DNA of 64,000 bases from Nemopilema nomurai (lineage: Eukaryota > Cnidaria > Scyphozoa > Rhizostomeae > Rhizostomatidae), in contig PEDN01001357.1 in the NCBI GenBank assembly GCA_003864495.1, positions 558,001 through 622,000 of the forward strand, in the 5' to 3' direction. This document shows, in pieces, positions 25,899-37,800 of this stretch; within the stretch, counting starts at the first letter, position 1; each line of letters begins with the position of its first letter. The notes below the pieces were generated by a model. It made no database searches. It had not been told where the DNA came from and saw only the letters and a program-made list of their open reading frames with translations. A program made the position numbers and the translations under genes.

Positions 25899-27648
25899 AT
25901 GTTTCTGGTCGCCAATTGCTATCATCGGTTGTTCATTTTTGCAAGTGCAAAAGGGTTGGTTGCTTGCGATGACAAAGTTTGTTTAGAAGTTTCGGGTCTT
26001 CTTCTACTACACAATGAAAACTCTCTTCTGGACATGGTACAAACAGTGTGCTTGGTTTTTCAAAAGATATTCATAAAAATCAGCATTTCATAGTAAATTC
26101 TTTATTCTCTAGCAATGTTGATTTTCATTAATTTCTACGTATACTTGATCCAAGTTTTGCAAATTAGTCTCATTAAAGTAGATTTTTGCTTGTTACTCCT
26201 TCATTACATAAGTACGACAAAGTATAAACTGATAACAGCCATTCCATAGAAATGACACGTCTTGAAGTAAAAAAAATTTGGAGTTAGAATATGAAAAGTT
26301 TCTTTTTAAGTGGTAAAATACCTGCTAGTGGTAAAATATTCGTGATTTTATTTTCCAAACATGCTGAGAATTGGCGTGGCTATGGCTATACCACAGCCAC
26401 AAATAAACACAATAAACAATACAAAATAACTCCACAGTTAAGCAAGTTTTTTTGAAACAAAATATTGCCAAGATATGAAATGGCTGAAGGTGATTCCATT
26501 ATTGTATCACAAGCTTTGGAAAATAATTCTGAGTTTATTAGATAGCTAAATATGTGTGACTTTGTCACGCCAGTCACTATGGAATGGCTGTATAGCGTAC
26601 ATTTGAATATATTAATTCCCTTTCATATATTACTACCTTGATCCTCCCAGTGTAATAGGAATTCGCCCCTCCGCTTCATTTAAACACGTTTTTAAACTTT
26701 TAAGATCATATTTATCAACACTCTTTCGTTATTCCACACGTGATCCACCTTCAATAGCCAAATTGTTGCTGGTGATTTTATTTAGGGATGTACCCGAAAT
26801 CGTTAGATTAATCTGTTTGTTGGTATGATCTAAAAAGACACAATTCAACTCGCTTTTCTATTCAATCTATTCTACGCAAGAAAAGGCTGTCATACCAGGC
26901 ACCAAATAAACACGGAAAGTTTGACCACCCAGAATACTGTTAGTTCAATGGCTCCTCAAATACCAATTATTAGTAAATTGAAATAAAACCAGTACATTTA
27001 TTAAGCACGTTAACTGCCAAAACTTTCTTTGATTTGCTTATTTCTATAGACCTGTCATGATGAGATGTTGATTAATCAGCATGGCTCTTTGACAAATATG
27101 ACAATAAGACCGAATTTTAGAAATAATTGACAAGCAAATTTTTCGGCTTGAGTATAATAAAGGTACCGAAATCTACCAAGATTTAATGAAACAAAGCCAC
27201 GATTGAAGCTAGTTTTAAATTGTAGCATCTTGTTTACAGTCTAGACAAAACAGCAGTCAAAGTGAAGTGATTTGTGATAGCTGATAACAACTTACACATC
27301 ATTGTTATTACAGGTTTAAGAAAGCCAAAAGTTATATGATATGGAATTGAGTGAGGAAGGAAGTCTAAGCCCAGATAGTTGAAATTAATTGACAGATGTG
27401 CTAGACGGTTAATACTACTACCACACCCTTTTGTCAGTTGAAATGGCGGAGAAGCCTTAGCGTAATGATTGATTCTATAGTAAAGCACCTCGTCATGACA
27501 GCCAAGTCCTGCTTTTTCTAATCAACACATTGTTTGAAGACTGGTATTACAAAGTTACACCATCTTCGCCCCCTCCTTTTCGTTGCTACCTTTTCTCCTA
27601 AGTTCACCCTTCTCCTCCGCAATCCAACTGATTGCTTCTAGCAACGTG
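25899..27648. other. Intergenic containing one TIR element
   Basis: No coding exon is supported. The stretch contains the 15-bp inverted-repeat element at 26236-26591 and the promoter of the C8orf76 homologue. Confidence 0.4.
26236..26591. mobile_element. Candidate short MITE with 15-bp inverted termini
   Basis: ACAGCCATTCCATAG at 26236-26250 is matched by its exact reverse complement at 26577-26591. The 356-bp interval is AT-rich and non-coding. The flanks share ATA on both sides (GATA before, ATAG after), which could be a 3-bp target duplication. Confidence 0.5.
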
Positions 27649-30600
27649 ATGGAAACACTGCCATTTAGCAACAGCACCGATATTGATGACTTTCAAGATC
27701 AAGAACCTAAAAAAGATGCTGCTCTTAAGGAAAATGTCGGTCGTAGGAATTATAAACCCAGAAATGTCGATTCAAAGGTATGGAATGAATGCATTTTTTA
27801 AAGAAAGCAGATGGCGTGTTAGCACGTGTGGGCCTAAATGGGTCGCTGTCATGTGTGTGTATATAAATATAAGGCAGAACATAGATTATAACATATATTA
27901 TGATTACTTAACAGTAATAAAAACGTCGGATTATTTTAAAAATCGAGTTCATGTTGTTTTTATATGCCTTTTGTTTATGTTTCTTGCTAGTCTGCTCTCT
28001 AATAGCGATAATGCAATGAAGATTTTCATATTATGAATATGAAACCAATAATATATATAGTATATATATAGTATGTTGTGGAAAATGGAACACCCCTGAA
28101 GATAAATTTTTCTCCAACAGCATTACTGCAAACATTTATTGTTTATCCAAAAGACCAGAATAATACCTTTCCATAAAGATTATCCATCCTGTTTGGAATA
28201 AAGTAATTTGTTTGCTTTCTAACAGTGGTTTGAAAATCAAGAATTTATTGACAAAAATGAAGAGCTGACAATGACAAAATTCAGAGCACATGCCGCTTTC
28301 AAAAATGGAGATTGGGAAAAGGCTGTACACATGTACAGGAGATGCAGAGAAATATTACCATCCAATGCAAACCTACTGCTCAGAGAGATTTGTGAGTCTG
28401 AGGCAAGGTGCCATTTGAAGTTGAGAAGGTATCAGGAATCACAGGATATCATTAATATGCTAGTAAGAAATACTATTGAGTAAATTCTCTGTATATTATT
28501 GCTTCTTTTAAACTTATGTTGTAGTTTGATGTGATTTGCTAAGGGCTAATATACCAATCAGAAGCCAGATAACAGTTCTTTGTAAAAATCCAGTTAGAAA
28601 AAACTCAAACATCTACTTTCTTGTGCATATATATGTCCTTAATGTTATAGCAGAATTGAAGAGTTTTCCTCCATTTGGGTAGTATATATGTGCTCTCACA
28701 AATTTTGGATTATGTATTATTTCCCCTTAACTTGAACATTAAAAGAAGATACTTATATATATGATAAATTAATATCTTCAGATAGAAGAAAAAGGAAACC
28801 CTCAAGATTCAACACTGTGTTCACTGTTATCAGATGTCTTGATTGCAACTGAGAAGCTTGATGGTAAGAGTGTTTTAAATACCCATAATTGACACTTAAA
28901 TTGAGGATCATATTTTTACAAAAGATATATTGAAGCCATTTGTAAAATGCAAGGAGGTTCATATTATTGCACATTGTTAATATCGCTGTATAACTTTATT
29001 TATGGATGAAAAGTTATCTGGCATAGTGTAAATGCAGCATCTCGTGTTTATATATCTCCTCATTTGCATGTTGTATTGGTTTATTATTCTTAGTTTGGAA
29101 AGACTCATTCTTCTTTATTTCATTCAAATGGTTTTGAATTTCTTTAGAATACATGCATACCTATTATTGTATATACGTTTAATTCAACTTTCTCAATTAT
29201 AAATCCTCAAGTGGTTTGAGATGCTGTTAATTTATGGTTCATATGTATGAAAATAAACAATCTTGTCTGTTTGAATTTTAGATGCTGCTGAATGTTTAAA
29301 AAGATGCATAGCTTTGCATCCAGATTATGCAGTTTATTGGATAAAAACTGCGCATCTCAGTGAATTGTTGTTGGCATCAAAAGCTGAATTTTTGAAACAT
29401 CAGACATTTATGAATCATAAACTTTCAAATGGAGAAAGTGACACATTTTTATCCTTGACTGAAAATTTTCTGGAAACTTTAAGAATTAAAAAGGACTTTC
29501 AATCTGAATTGTCAAATGGAGTTAACATGACAAATGGTTTTTTGTGTCAAGTAATGAATAGATCAAAAGATTGTTTGTCAAAAGAAGCTGATGGTTCGTG
29601 TGAGAACTGCAGATTTCTAAGCAGTGTAGTGACATCAGAGATATTTTGGGAAAGGAGTCAATTGGACTTTTTAAAGGGCATGCTGGATTGTCCTTCTTGC
29701 AAATTGATACAAGATTATTTCCTCAATAGCTTGGAGCATGCAAGTTCCAAAATTGATGTCTTTGGGTGTTTAACAGTGGGATTTTTAAAACAATTATTGC
29801 TTAGCAAAGACTTCAAAAGTATTTTCAATGATTTGAAAGAGATAAATTGTGTGGAAAATAAAAGAGAGACAGTTCACTTAATATTTTGGAAAGTTTTGAC
29901 AAAAATCATTCAGTGCTGTGCTGTTGCAAGAGCTTGGTGAGTAAACTTTTCAAAATTGACATGGTTTCTATTTTTCTTGCATTTATTGTTATATCTTAGT
30001 TCTGTTTTTTGTAAAAATTTTGAGCAATTCCATACTTTAAAGCTAATGTAATGACACCAAATCCTTGCATAGTGGTTGGATTATCAAATAAATTTAGGAT
30101 TAGCAGGCTCTCGTCCAAAGTTACAGTCCTAAACTAGATCCCTTCTTGAAAGCATCTAGACTACTTATTTTTCTTTTGGTATTGGTGAAGAACTGATTTT
30201 GATATGGATCATGTTCTTTTTTAGTTTTTCAATATAGTACTTGAGTCATAATTTTATCATCTGACAGTCAGCTGCAGTCAAAGACAGTGCAATATAGCAG
30301 AGGTTTTGTCAGAGATGCAGAATACAAAAGAGCTTTAAAAGTAAGGGTATTTTGATTGTGTATTTAAGGAAAATTTTAGTCTTTTTAATTTCTTTAATTC
30401 TTTACCATTCCCGGCCAAGGACTTTGGGTTTGATACATGCATCCATAATTTATTCTGTCCCTTGACAATTATTTCTCCTCAACCCCATTGCATTCAATTG
30501 ATTTCTCAGTTGCAGTGTTGTCAATTTAAGAAGGCTTTCTCTCATACCCTCCACACTGATGAATCTAAAATTCTTTGCTTTGAACAAATAAAAGCTTCTA

Positions 30601-31309
30601 AAGCAAAATAATGAACACTATAAATGACAATAGATTAAAAGTAGTATGATTGTTCATAAAGTCTTGCATATAAATTGTTTTGAAGTGTGAACTGGGTGCT
30701 GTACAAATGTTGAAATGCCTGTTTACTTTATAATGCTACTGTAGTGTCAATACTGTTTGCAATTAAAAAAGATTTTATGCATTGACTCTTTCTTTATTCA
30801 AGATGCAGCAAACATTGTCAGATCTTGTTGGGTGCAAGCATTTTGGAGAATGTTTGATTCAGGTACTTTTTTACCTGTGTTCCATGTTGCTATGAACACT
30901 GAGTATATTCACAATTCAGTTGGATAGTATTTACTTATTTACTTCATGGCTAGATAAGTGAAAAAAGTTTGCCAATTGTGTTACCAGCTCCACAAACCAG
31001 TTCAAAGAATGTGGAATTAGATTATTTGGAAAACATGCTTCTGGTATGAAGAGTTGTTGATAAAGAATATTTTTGTTTGTCCTTCCTATAATGTTTCCTG
31101 TTGCTATGTAAGGAAGTGAGGAAAAGTGAAAAAAGTAGATCATTAATATTTGAAGCAGAAAAGTTTTGAGTCTTTCTTGACTTCTTGGATATGTAGTGAC
31201 ACATAGGAAATTTTACCTGCTTAAACAGTTCATTAAATTGTCCTTTGGATTATTTCTCACCTAGATATTGGACATGCCCTCTTCAATTGAAAAAGAAGCT
31301 AAAGGCTAA
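27649..31309 (+). CDS. C8orf76: C8orf76 homologue (TPR-like protein of unknown function)
   Basis: Eight exons (27649-27777, 28226-28462, 28782-28863, 29282-29936, 30268-30340, 30803-30862, 30954-31043, 31265-31309) close in phase to 456 residues. Residues 44-122 match the most conserved part of vertebrate C8orf76: a leading WF, then TMTKFRAHAAFKNGDWEKAV and a second TPR-like helix pair (ARCHLKLRRYQES). A third unit (CLKRCIALHPDYAVYWIK) matches the homologue's LHPxNxxxW segment. The large exon 4 inserts about 150 residues that are poorly conserved and Cys-containing (CENC, CPSC). Vertebrate C8orf76 has no firmly assigned activity; TPR-like helices suggest a protein-binding scaffold. The start at 27649 is the first ATG after an in-frame run lacking ATG. 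The terminal 45-bp exon rests on splice consensus only. Confidence 0.83.
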
Positions 31310-32921
31310 ATAATTAATGGATACAAAGATACTTTGAAAGGTGAATCATAGTAAACATCTTTGTGATGTTTACATGGCTGGTAATGTTGGTCCTAGCTAG
31401 TTTTGGAATGGTTTTATGTTGTATAGATTTTGTGCTTTAAATGTGTCCTATGAAAGTCCATAGAAAGAGATATTTAAATTTGAGCTTGCACTATCAGCGT
31501 TTTTTTTTCAATTAATTTTATTAATGCACAAATGGCTAATGGTTCAAGTGTTTCCCCTTTTACCTTCATTGGCTTTTTTGAAATTGAGTTTTCAGATTGC
31601 TAAATTATTTGGTACAAATAGAGTACCAAATTGTTTGGTATACAAATAGGCTACTTGCTCCAACTGGCTAGTTTCTGCACTGCATACCATTGTAGTTCTA
31701 GTACCAGATTTACCCAGGGTTCCACTGTTTCCCTTGCATTCCAAGCTTTGAACATATTGCATTATATACATCCTGTCAACTTTATGATGAGCTAGAACTC
31801 TGTCAGTTTTAGGTGCCCTTATGACAGGCTTAAAAACGACCTGCCACTTGCTAACACCCTTCCAGTTAGACCTTTGGACCTTTGGATCACAATTGTTGTC
31901 TTGTTAATAAGTAAAGGGCTCTCAAATATCTTCAAAGACAAATAGGCCCAGGTATATTCAAAATTGATAGCAAGTCCCGAATTCCCAGTATCAAAAACTG
32001 ATAAGACCAGTAGATTCACAGAGAAAGTTTTTAGCTAAAAAAGTTTGCAAATATATGTAGTAAGTACAGCAAAGTAAAAGCATTTTCAGTTTTACTTCGT
32101 AGGATAAGGTATCTTAATGAATAAGTTGCCTCTGTAATGTTCCTTTTTATGAATTAGTGGAATATAGCATATCAATGTCAGAACTAAAGTATTGAACATT
32201 GTATTGCATATGATAACTGATGTACATGGTAAAGGCAGTGATTTATTACAATTTTCCAACAATGGTGTTCATGCTGACCCTCCAAGAACTTTCAGTTGAA
32301 ATGAGTCATAGATCGTCTCAATAAGAAATGTGAATCATTGTGTTTGATCAACTTGGATTATGATCACAAATTACTTTCTCCAACACAGAGAAACATGATA
32401 ACTAGGATCTCTCAAATTGGTACTCAGGCAAACGCTTACATTACTTTGCCACCTGAAACATTTCCCTTGCCACAATCATATAAATGTGAATGTTCCAGGT
32501 CAGTACAAAAGTTCTTAGAAATCAGTTGAATTCCAAGTTGAACTCATAATATTCACTTTAAAAAAGACTTGACATAACACAAATCATCTTTTGGTGCACA
32601 TAAAATTGCTAAACATTACCCTTGCATTATCAGCTAATTTTTTAATTTTACCACCTAAGAATCTTGCTACCTGAAACATTCCCTTCCCACAAAGACATCA
32701 TATAATTTCATACTTTTTCGTGCTCCGGGTCAGTTTGAAATTTCCTAGAAATCAATTGAAATCCAAGGTCAACCCGTGACGGTCACTTGAAACAAGACTT
32801 GATGCAACACACATCACCCCTTAATAACTGAATTTTAAATTACATCGTAAGTTGATTTTCGTCGTATACTTCGACTCCCAACGATCAGCCAGGAGTGTGA
32901 TCATATCTCTCAGTCACGATT
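31310..32921. other. Intergenic between convergent C8orf76 and GPCR genes
   Basis: AT-rich spacer with both 3' ends. It contains a diverged direct duplication at 32448-32817. No gene is supported. Confidence 0.45.
32448..32817. repeat. Diverged direct duplication (about 218-bp period)
   Basis: Copy one (about 32448-32587) and copy two (about 32665-32817) share ACCTGAAACATT, a CAGGTCAGT or GGGTCAGT block, TAGAAATCA, TTGAA followed by a CCAAG block, and AAGACTTGA. The copies have drifted with indels. They lie between the two convergent genes. Confidence 0.65.
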
Positions 32922-34073
32922 TTAAGATGATAACGTTATAAGTTTTCTTGTGTCAGAATATCCGCTTGGGAAGAAACCATTGCTTGTACTTCCTGAAAAA
33001 GACGACCCAAGTTCTCTTCTGCGGCTTGCTTTTCTTAGAATTCTTAAGCAATTTTCTCGGAAATCCACACTTTGAAAAGCATAGAGAAACGGGTTGATGC
33101 ACGAGTTCAGGAATCCAAGAACGACGCCAATTTGATAAAGATCAGAGTTCCAAGCAATTTTATCGAAATATTGGAACATGAAGTACATAATGTTATTTGG
33201 GGTCCAGCAAATAAAAAAGGCCAGAGACGCTGTGAAAATTACTCGAACAGTCCTTCTTTTTCTTTCCAGAATTTTTTTAGGCACATTTGGCCCCGAAAAC
33301 TGGGACTGAACGTTTCTCTCCAGTGTAGACATACACCTGTAAATCCGCATGAAATTGATGATAAAAACCAAAGCTGGGATGACGAATTGTGTAGAAAACG
33401 TAAAAGGGTAAATCAGTTGTCTTGTACTTTTGCTCCATATGTAAACACAGCTTCCAACTTCTTCACTTCCACGGTCAAATTTGATGCCAAGTAGAGTCGG
33501 CAGCTGGATTAGGAAACCGACCAGCCAAGCACCACCGATAAGGAACCGTGCTCTTTTTGCCTGTCCGGATAGTTTGTAGGCTGCCAATGGGTCCTTCACT
33601 GCTTCATACCGCTCAAAACTTATGGCCACCAGGATGTATATTGAGACACCAGCCAGCGAGAAGGGGACGGTGTGGCTCACCTTGCATAGGACCGTACCTG
33701 CGACCCCATTCGGATGCGGAATGATTCCGGTCAGAAGAAGATAGAACGGTATAGAAACCAAAGACAGAAGTATGTCCGCAATGGCCAGAGACATGATCAA
33801 AACATTAAACGGCGCGTTCCTGTAGGCCGGTCCGTTCTTAAGGATGACAAGGCAAACAAGCGAGTTGCCTGTTAGGCCAAGTATTGATATCAAGCAGTAC
33901 ATTATCAGCTCCCATATTTTGAAGGCAAGGCCTGCCATGATTTCTTGCGAATAATATCCGTGTGCAATGGTGCAAAAGTCTAGCAGAAATATCAAACCAC
34001 CGGAAGTAAGTGTGTCATGGGGTGCTAGGCTGAATCGTGGAACGCTGGAAATTCCGGACCATGTTACTTCCAT
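32922..34073 (-). CDS. Rhodopsin-like (class A) G-protein-coupled receptor, intronless
   Basis: A single exon of 383 residues with seven hydrophobic segments. Family landmarks are present: GN69-70 in helix 1, LAIAD100 in helix 2, Cys130 and Cys209 for the extracellular disulphide, and ERY at 154-156 in place of DRY. CWTP at 279-282 in helix 6 and NPFLY at 317-321 in helix 7 complete the set. The helix-7 and helix-6 patterns (NSCINPFLYAF, CWTPNN) are those of peptide-type receptors (galanin, allatostatin, somatostatin-like groups), so a neuropeptide ligand is the best guess; the ligand cannot be named. The C-tail is Ser-rich with basic clusters. Intronless class A receptors are common in cnidarians. 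The gene diverges from DNA2, with 807 bp between the start codons. Confidence 0.9.
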   Translation of the reverse strand: MEVTWSGISSVPRFSLAPHDTLTSGGLIFLLDFCTIAHGYYSQEIMAGLAFKIWELIMYCLISILGLTGNSLVCLVILKNGPAYRNAPFNVLIMSLAIADILLSLVSIPFYLLLTGIIPHPNGVAGTVLCKVSHTVPFSLAGVSIYILVAISFERYEAVKDPLAAYKLSGQAKRARFLIGGAWLVGFLIQLPTLLGIKFDRGSEEVGSCVYIWSKSTRQLIYPFTFSTQFVIPALVFIINFMRIYRCMSTLERNVQSQFSGPNVPKKILERKRRTVRVIFTASLAFFICWTPNNIMYFMFQYFDKIAWNSDLYQIGVVLGFLNSCINPFLYAFQSVDFRENCLRILRKASRRRELGSSFSGSTSNGFFPSGYSDTRKLITLSS

Positions 34074-34319
34074 TTGGCGATCAATGAAAGTTTTTTATCT
34101 AACAAATGCATATACTGCTTTTTGTACCAGGTTTTATAGGTTTGATCAAGAAAGTTGCTAGTCTTAAAAATGTCTCCGTGGCTGTTTGGATCATTAGGGG
34201 CGAGAATAGACATCCACTAGTTATAAATTAGGCGTCTTGATGAGGTTTAAGCCTTTGTCATTGACTTTGTCGGACGACCATTCACTAGTGAAAATGAAAG
34301 GGCCTCAGATACGCGATTT

Positions 34320-34684
34320 TTTATAAGGAACCTACCACAAGGCCTAGTTCCAAAAGTTCCTTATCCGTAGACCTCAAGTCAACAGATTTTAGTACCAAAA
34401 GTTCCTTAAAAGTTCCTTAAATTTCACTGCACATCAATAAGCCTTAACATTTAATAGAGAGAGGGGCGAGATAGAATATGCGGAAACTAGTCAATAAAGC
34501 ACTTGACACACGAATAGCAAACAATCTATGCGAGTATTGGCTGCAAATGAATGGAACGGGCTTTTTAGCTCTTGATGCTTGCAGTTATAAAAAAATTAAA
34601 ATCGAAAAGTTCCTTAGGGATTTCGTTTTTAGTAGTATAAGTTCTTTATATATTTTGGCCTTCTACATGTAGGTTCCTTATAAA
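34320..34684. mobile_element. MITE-like element with 16-bp inverted ends and internal AAGTTCCTTA repeats
   Basis: TTTATAAGGAACCTAC at 34320-34335 is repeated as its exact reverse complement at 34669-34684. Inside, the related core AAAGTTCCTTA occurs several times (around 34352, 34399, 34410 and 34606). The termini and the subterminal repeats therefore share one motif. It is 365 bp long and non-coding. Confidence 0.65.
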
Positions 34685-34745
34685 GTGGCTCCTTATAAAA
34701 AAGCCTGTACCTTAAGGTGGATTTCTCCATTGTGCCGGGGGCAAA

Positions 34746-34791
34746 TTTTCGCGGAAAAGTTTCGCGTATTGCAGCAGTTTCTCCCGCCAAA
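34746..34791 (+). promoter_or_regulatory. E2F-type site cluster of the DNA2 promoter
   Basis: TCCCGCCAAA at 34782-34791 is the reverse complement of the E2F consensus TTTGGCGGGA. Two TTTCGCG motifs lie at 34747-34753 and 34760-34766. All are within 135 bp of the DNA2 start codon. E2F drives replication genes in animals and plants, so S-phase control is likely, though inferred. Confidence 0.55.
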
Positions 34792-34880
34792 TTTGAACAA
34801 CAACAACAGCAATTGTTGGCAGGCATGGCGGTTGAGTCGCGGGAGAGTAGCTAAAAAAGTTATAGTTACAATCAAGAAAT

Positions 34881-37800
34881 ATGAAAAAGGTAAGCGGGAG
34901 ATGTCAATAGTTCTCAATATGTTCTTCTTCTGTTTTTAAGTGCTCAACACAACATCTTGTGGCCTACTGATGCTAAAAATATGTTTACAAAATAATGGCG
35001 GTAAACGAAAAGATTGCACTTACTCAGCAATAGTCGGCGTCGAAGGATATGCGTATCTTTATTCTTTAAGATGTTTACGTGTATGTTTCCCCTATAAGAT
35101 TTTCCATGTTTGCAAATAACGTAAAAGACAAAAGATACTAGAAAGTGTTTGATTGCAAATGATAAAAATGTGAAGGCCGAGCAACATTTTCTGCTAATTT
35201 TGATAATTTAAACTTATATGAGCACTCCTTTAAAGATTTCCATGCATTTGCAAAATTTTATAGAACAATCTTTATTATTCTACATTTTGGTAGTCAGCAC
35301 TCTGTAAATGTGTCAGGTTATCTAAACTATTTATGGAGAAAATACCTTTTTTCTGGCATATTGGAGTCTATAAATTTTGGTCTATGTAGAAGCACACTTT
35401 CATGATTATGACTAACTGTTCGTACAGGCTCAAAGAAAAAAGGAATTGAAGCAAACTAGTCTTGGGAATTTCTTTTCAAAGGTATGAAATATGAATTTGA
35501 TGCTGACTTATTTGCTGCAATTATATGGACATTTCAGTCAGTAATAAATTAAAAATGCATCAATATGCTGATATTAATGTGATTACCAGGAATTTTAGTT
35601 GTCAATGCAAAGCTTATTGTCTTTTTGTACTGCTTTGCAACACTTCAGTAATGATCCTTATTTATCATTTCTTTGTAGCCTTGCACAATCAAAGTGTGAG
35701 ATCACATCTTCCAAATCATAGCTCTTTATTTCTACCACTTAGTGTTTACTTTTCTGATTTTCAATATTTTCTGAAGAAGATCTGTCATTCTCCAACATTT
35801 AGAAACTTTTGAAACTGCTATAAAAACAGTTCTAAAGGTTCACACTAGACTGCTGGATAATTGGGAATCATAATAATCAGGCTGATGCAAAATAGACAAT
35901 CGAGGGGTCACTAAAACGTATGTTGAGGAAAAATTAGGTGAGATTGAACATGGAATGTACAGGTTGGTAAAGTAAAGTTTTCAAACAAACACATCTATTG
36001 ATGTTCAATTTACTACAGTGAACTGATAGGTTTCGAATCAAAAATTAGTTCATTATAGGGGGAAGGGGCAGAATAACAAAGCAGGAATTGGAAATAAACA
36101 AGAAATAATGATCAGGAGAGGAGATAAATCATCTAAACTTCATAACAAATGTTTAAACAAGCAAGTCCCAAAACTTTAGAAGCCCATAATTTTGCATGTA
36201 AAAGGGGCAGGAACATAAAAATTGGCAGAAGTGGATATCTTTGCACATTAAATCTACTGGCCAAATGTCATCAAAATCTGAAAACTTCAGGTGAAAAATT
36301 CCATGTGAATGTGTTGATTTGACATGGAATGACCCAGTATGCTCTTACTTTATCTGCTAATATAGCCAACTAATGTTCTGCAATCTTGTGTACTTAGTTA
36401 AATTGTGTATACATTGGTACTTTATATGGTATCTATTAAAGTTTTGATTGATGTTACACTAGGCAGCAAAGATTGCATCTTTTTATGAGTGTTTAAGTCA
36501 ATTTTTCTCTACTTTCAGGGAAATGAATCTTCTTCATCTCTTTGGAATACAGTTGATAATGGTAAAAACATATTCTGTTAATCTGCAAGCTTTCTTCACA
36601 TACCATCTAACTCTTTTATGTAAGATATGTAATGATAAATTTAGTAGAAGATGAGACATTCACTGTAAATGAGACATTTTCTCTGTTAGCTAGAAATGAG
36701 ACATTTTCTCTGTTACTCTGAGTTTTGTGCTTGGGCACTGATCAGACTTTAATCTAAAAGACTATAATTGTAAATTTATATACCAAGTTACTCCAAGTGT
36801 CAAAACTTCAGAAGAAAATGTCATACCATTATTTACCATTCTGTTAAATTACACTTTTTGTATTGTAGCCATAATTTTTCATACTAAAATTACTTGCATA
36901 GCTAACTTAATAATTTTTGCATTTTTCTTCTTGGCATTGTGAGACTTTAATTTTTCCATTATATTCACATTTCAGATATAGAAGAACATAGAAAGAATTC
37001 AACTGGGCTTAAGGTATGCAAAATCTTTGGAGATGTTGGGGATAAGGAGAGTATGTAGAATAATGTTTTTCATAACAAGCAAACACTTCTACATCTATAA
37101 GCAAGTTGTTTCAGTCATTGATGACAAGTTCTTAAGGTCACTGAAGCTGGGCCATTATTTGAAGGAGCTTGTTGAATCATTTTAGGCATCCAAAGTCACA
37201 GCTACTTCAAGGACACCAGGAAGGAGCAAGAACAGTCTAGACTCAACCCATCTGATTCCCAACAGCCCAGCTATAGTTCCAAGAAAAAGAAGTTTGTTAG
37301 CAAGGAATCAAGTAGATAGTTTACTTGTGTCGTCATTACCTGAGGTTATTGACTTAGAACTGAATAGTGGCGAAGAGGAAACTGGTGAATCTTTGGTGAA
37401 TGAACTGTCATCTTCACCGGTAAATTGTTCAAAGGCGTCAATACTAAGGTCAAAGAAAGCTTTCACAAATTTAAAGCAGTTTGATAAGAAAGATGTTGAA
37501 ACGTCTATTGATGAAGAGAAGGACGATGATTTCAAAAAGGATAGCCTTTTTAGGCTCAAGACGTCTCCTACCATTCCGGATTATCGTGTGAAAGGGAAGA
37601 AAAGAGTTCTCCAGAATTGTGAAAGAGAAAAGACAAACGATTTGAGACAGGCCAGTGACCTTACAAGAAAGGATCATAGAAGTAGTTATTTTGATACTGA
37701 TCCCAGTAAAGGGAAGTTCTCTCTGTGCAAAGAAACGAAGAAAAGATCTTTTGATCTTGGTAGCAGTGGCCTATCTCCTATAAAGAAGAAGCAGTTATTA

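Larger units (their letters stand above)
34074..34880. promoter_or_regulatory. Divergent intergenic region of GPCR and DNA2
   Basis: This 807-bp interval holds a MITE-like element (34320-34684) and, on the DNA2 side, a cluster of E2F-type motifs 90-135 bp before the start codon. No coding exon is supported. Confidence 0.5.

Noticed and set aside
33072..33494. 140-codon plus-strand open frame
   Set aside because: It is the antisense shadow of the GPCR coding exon, which has clear family motifs.
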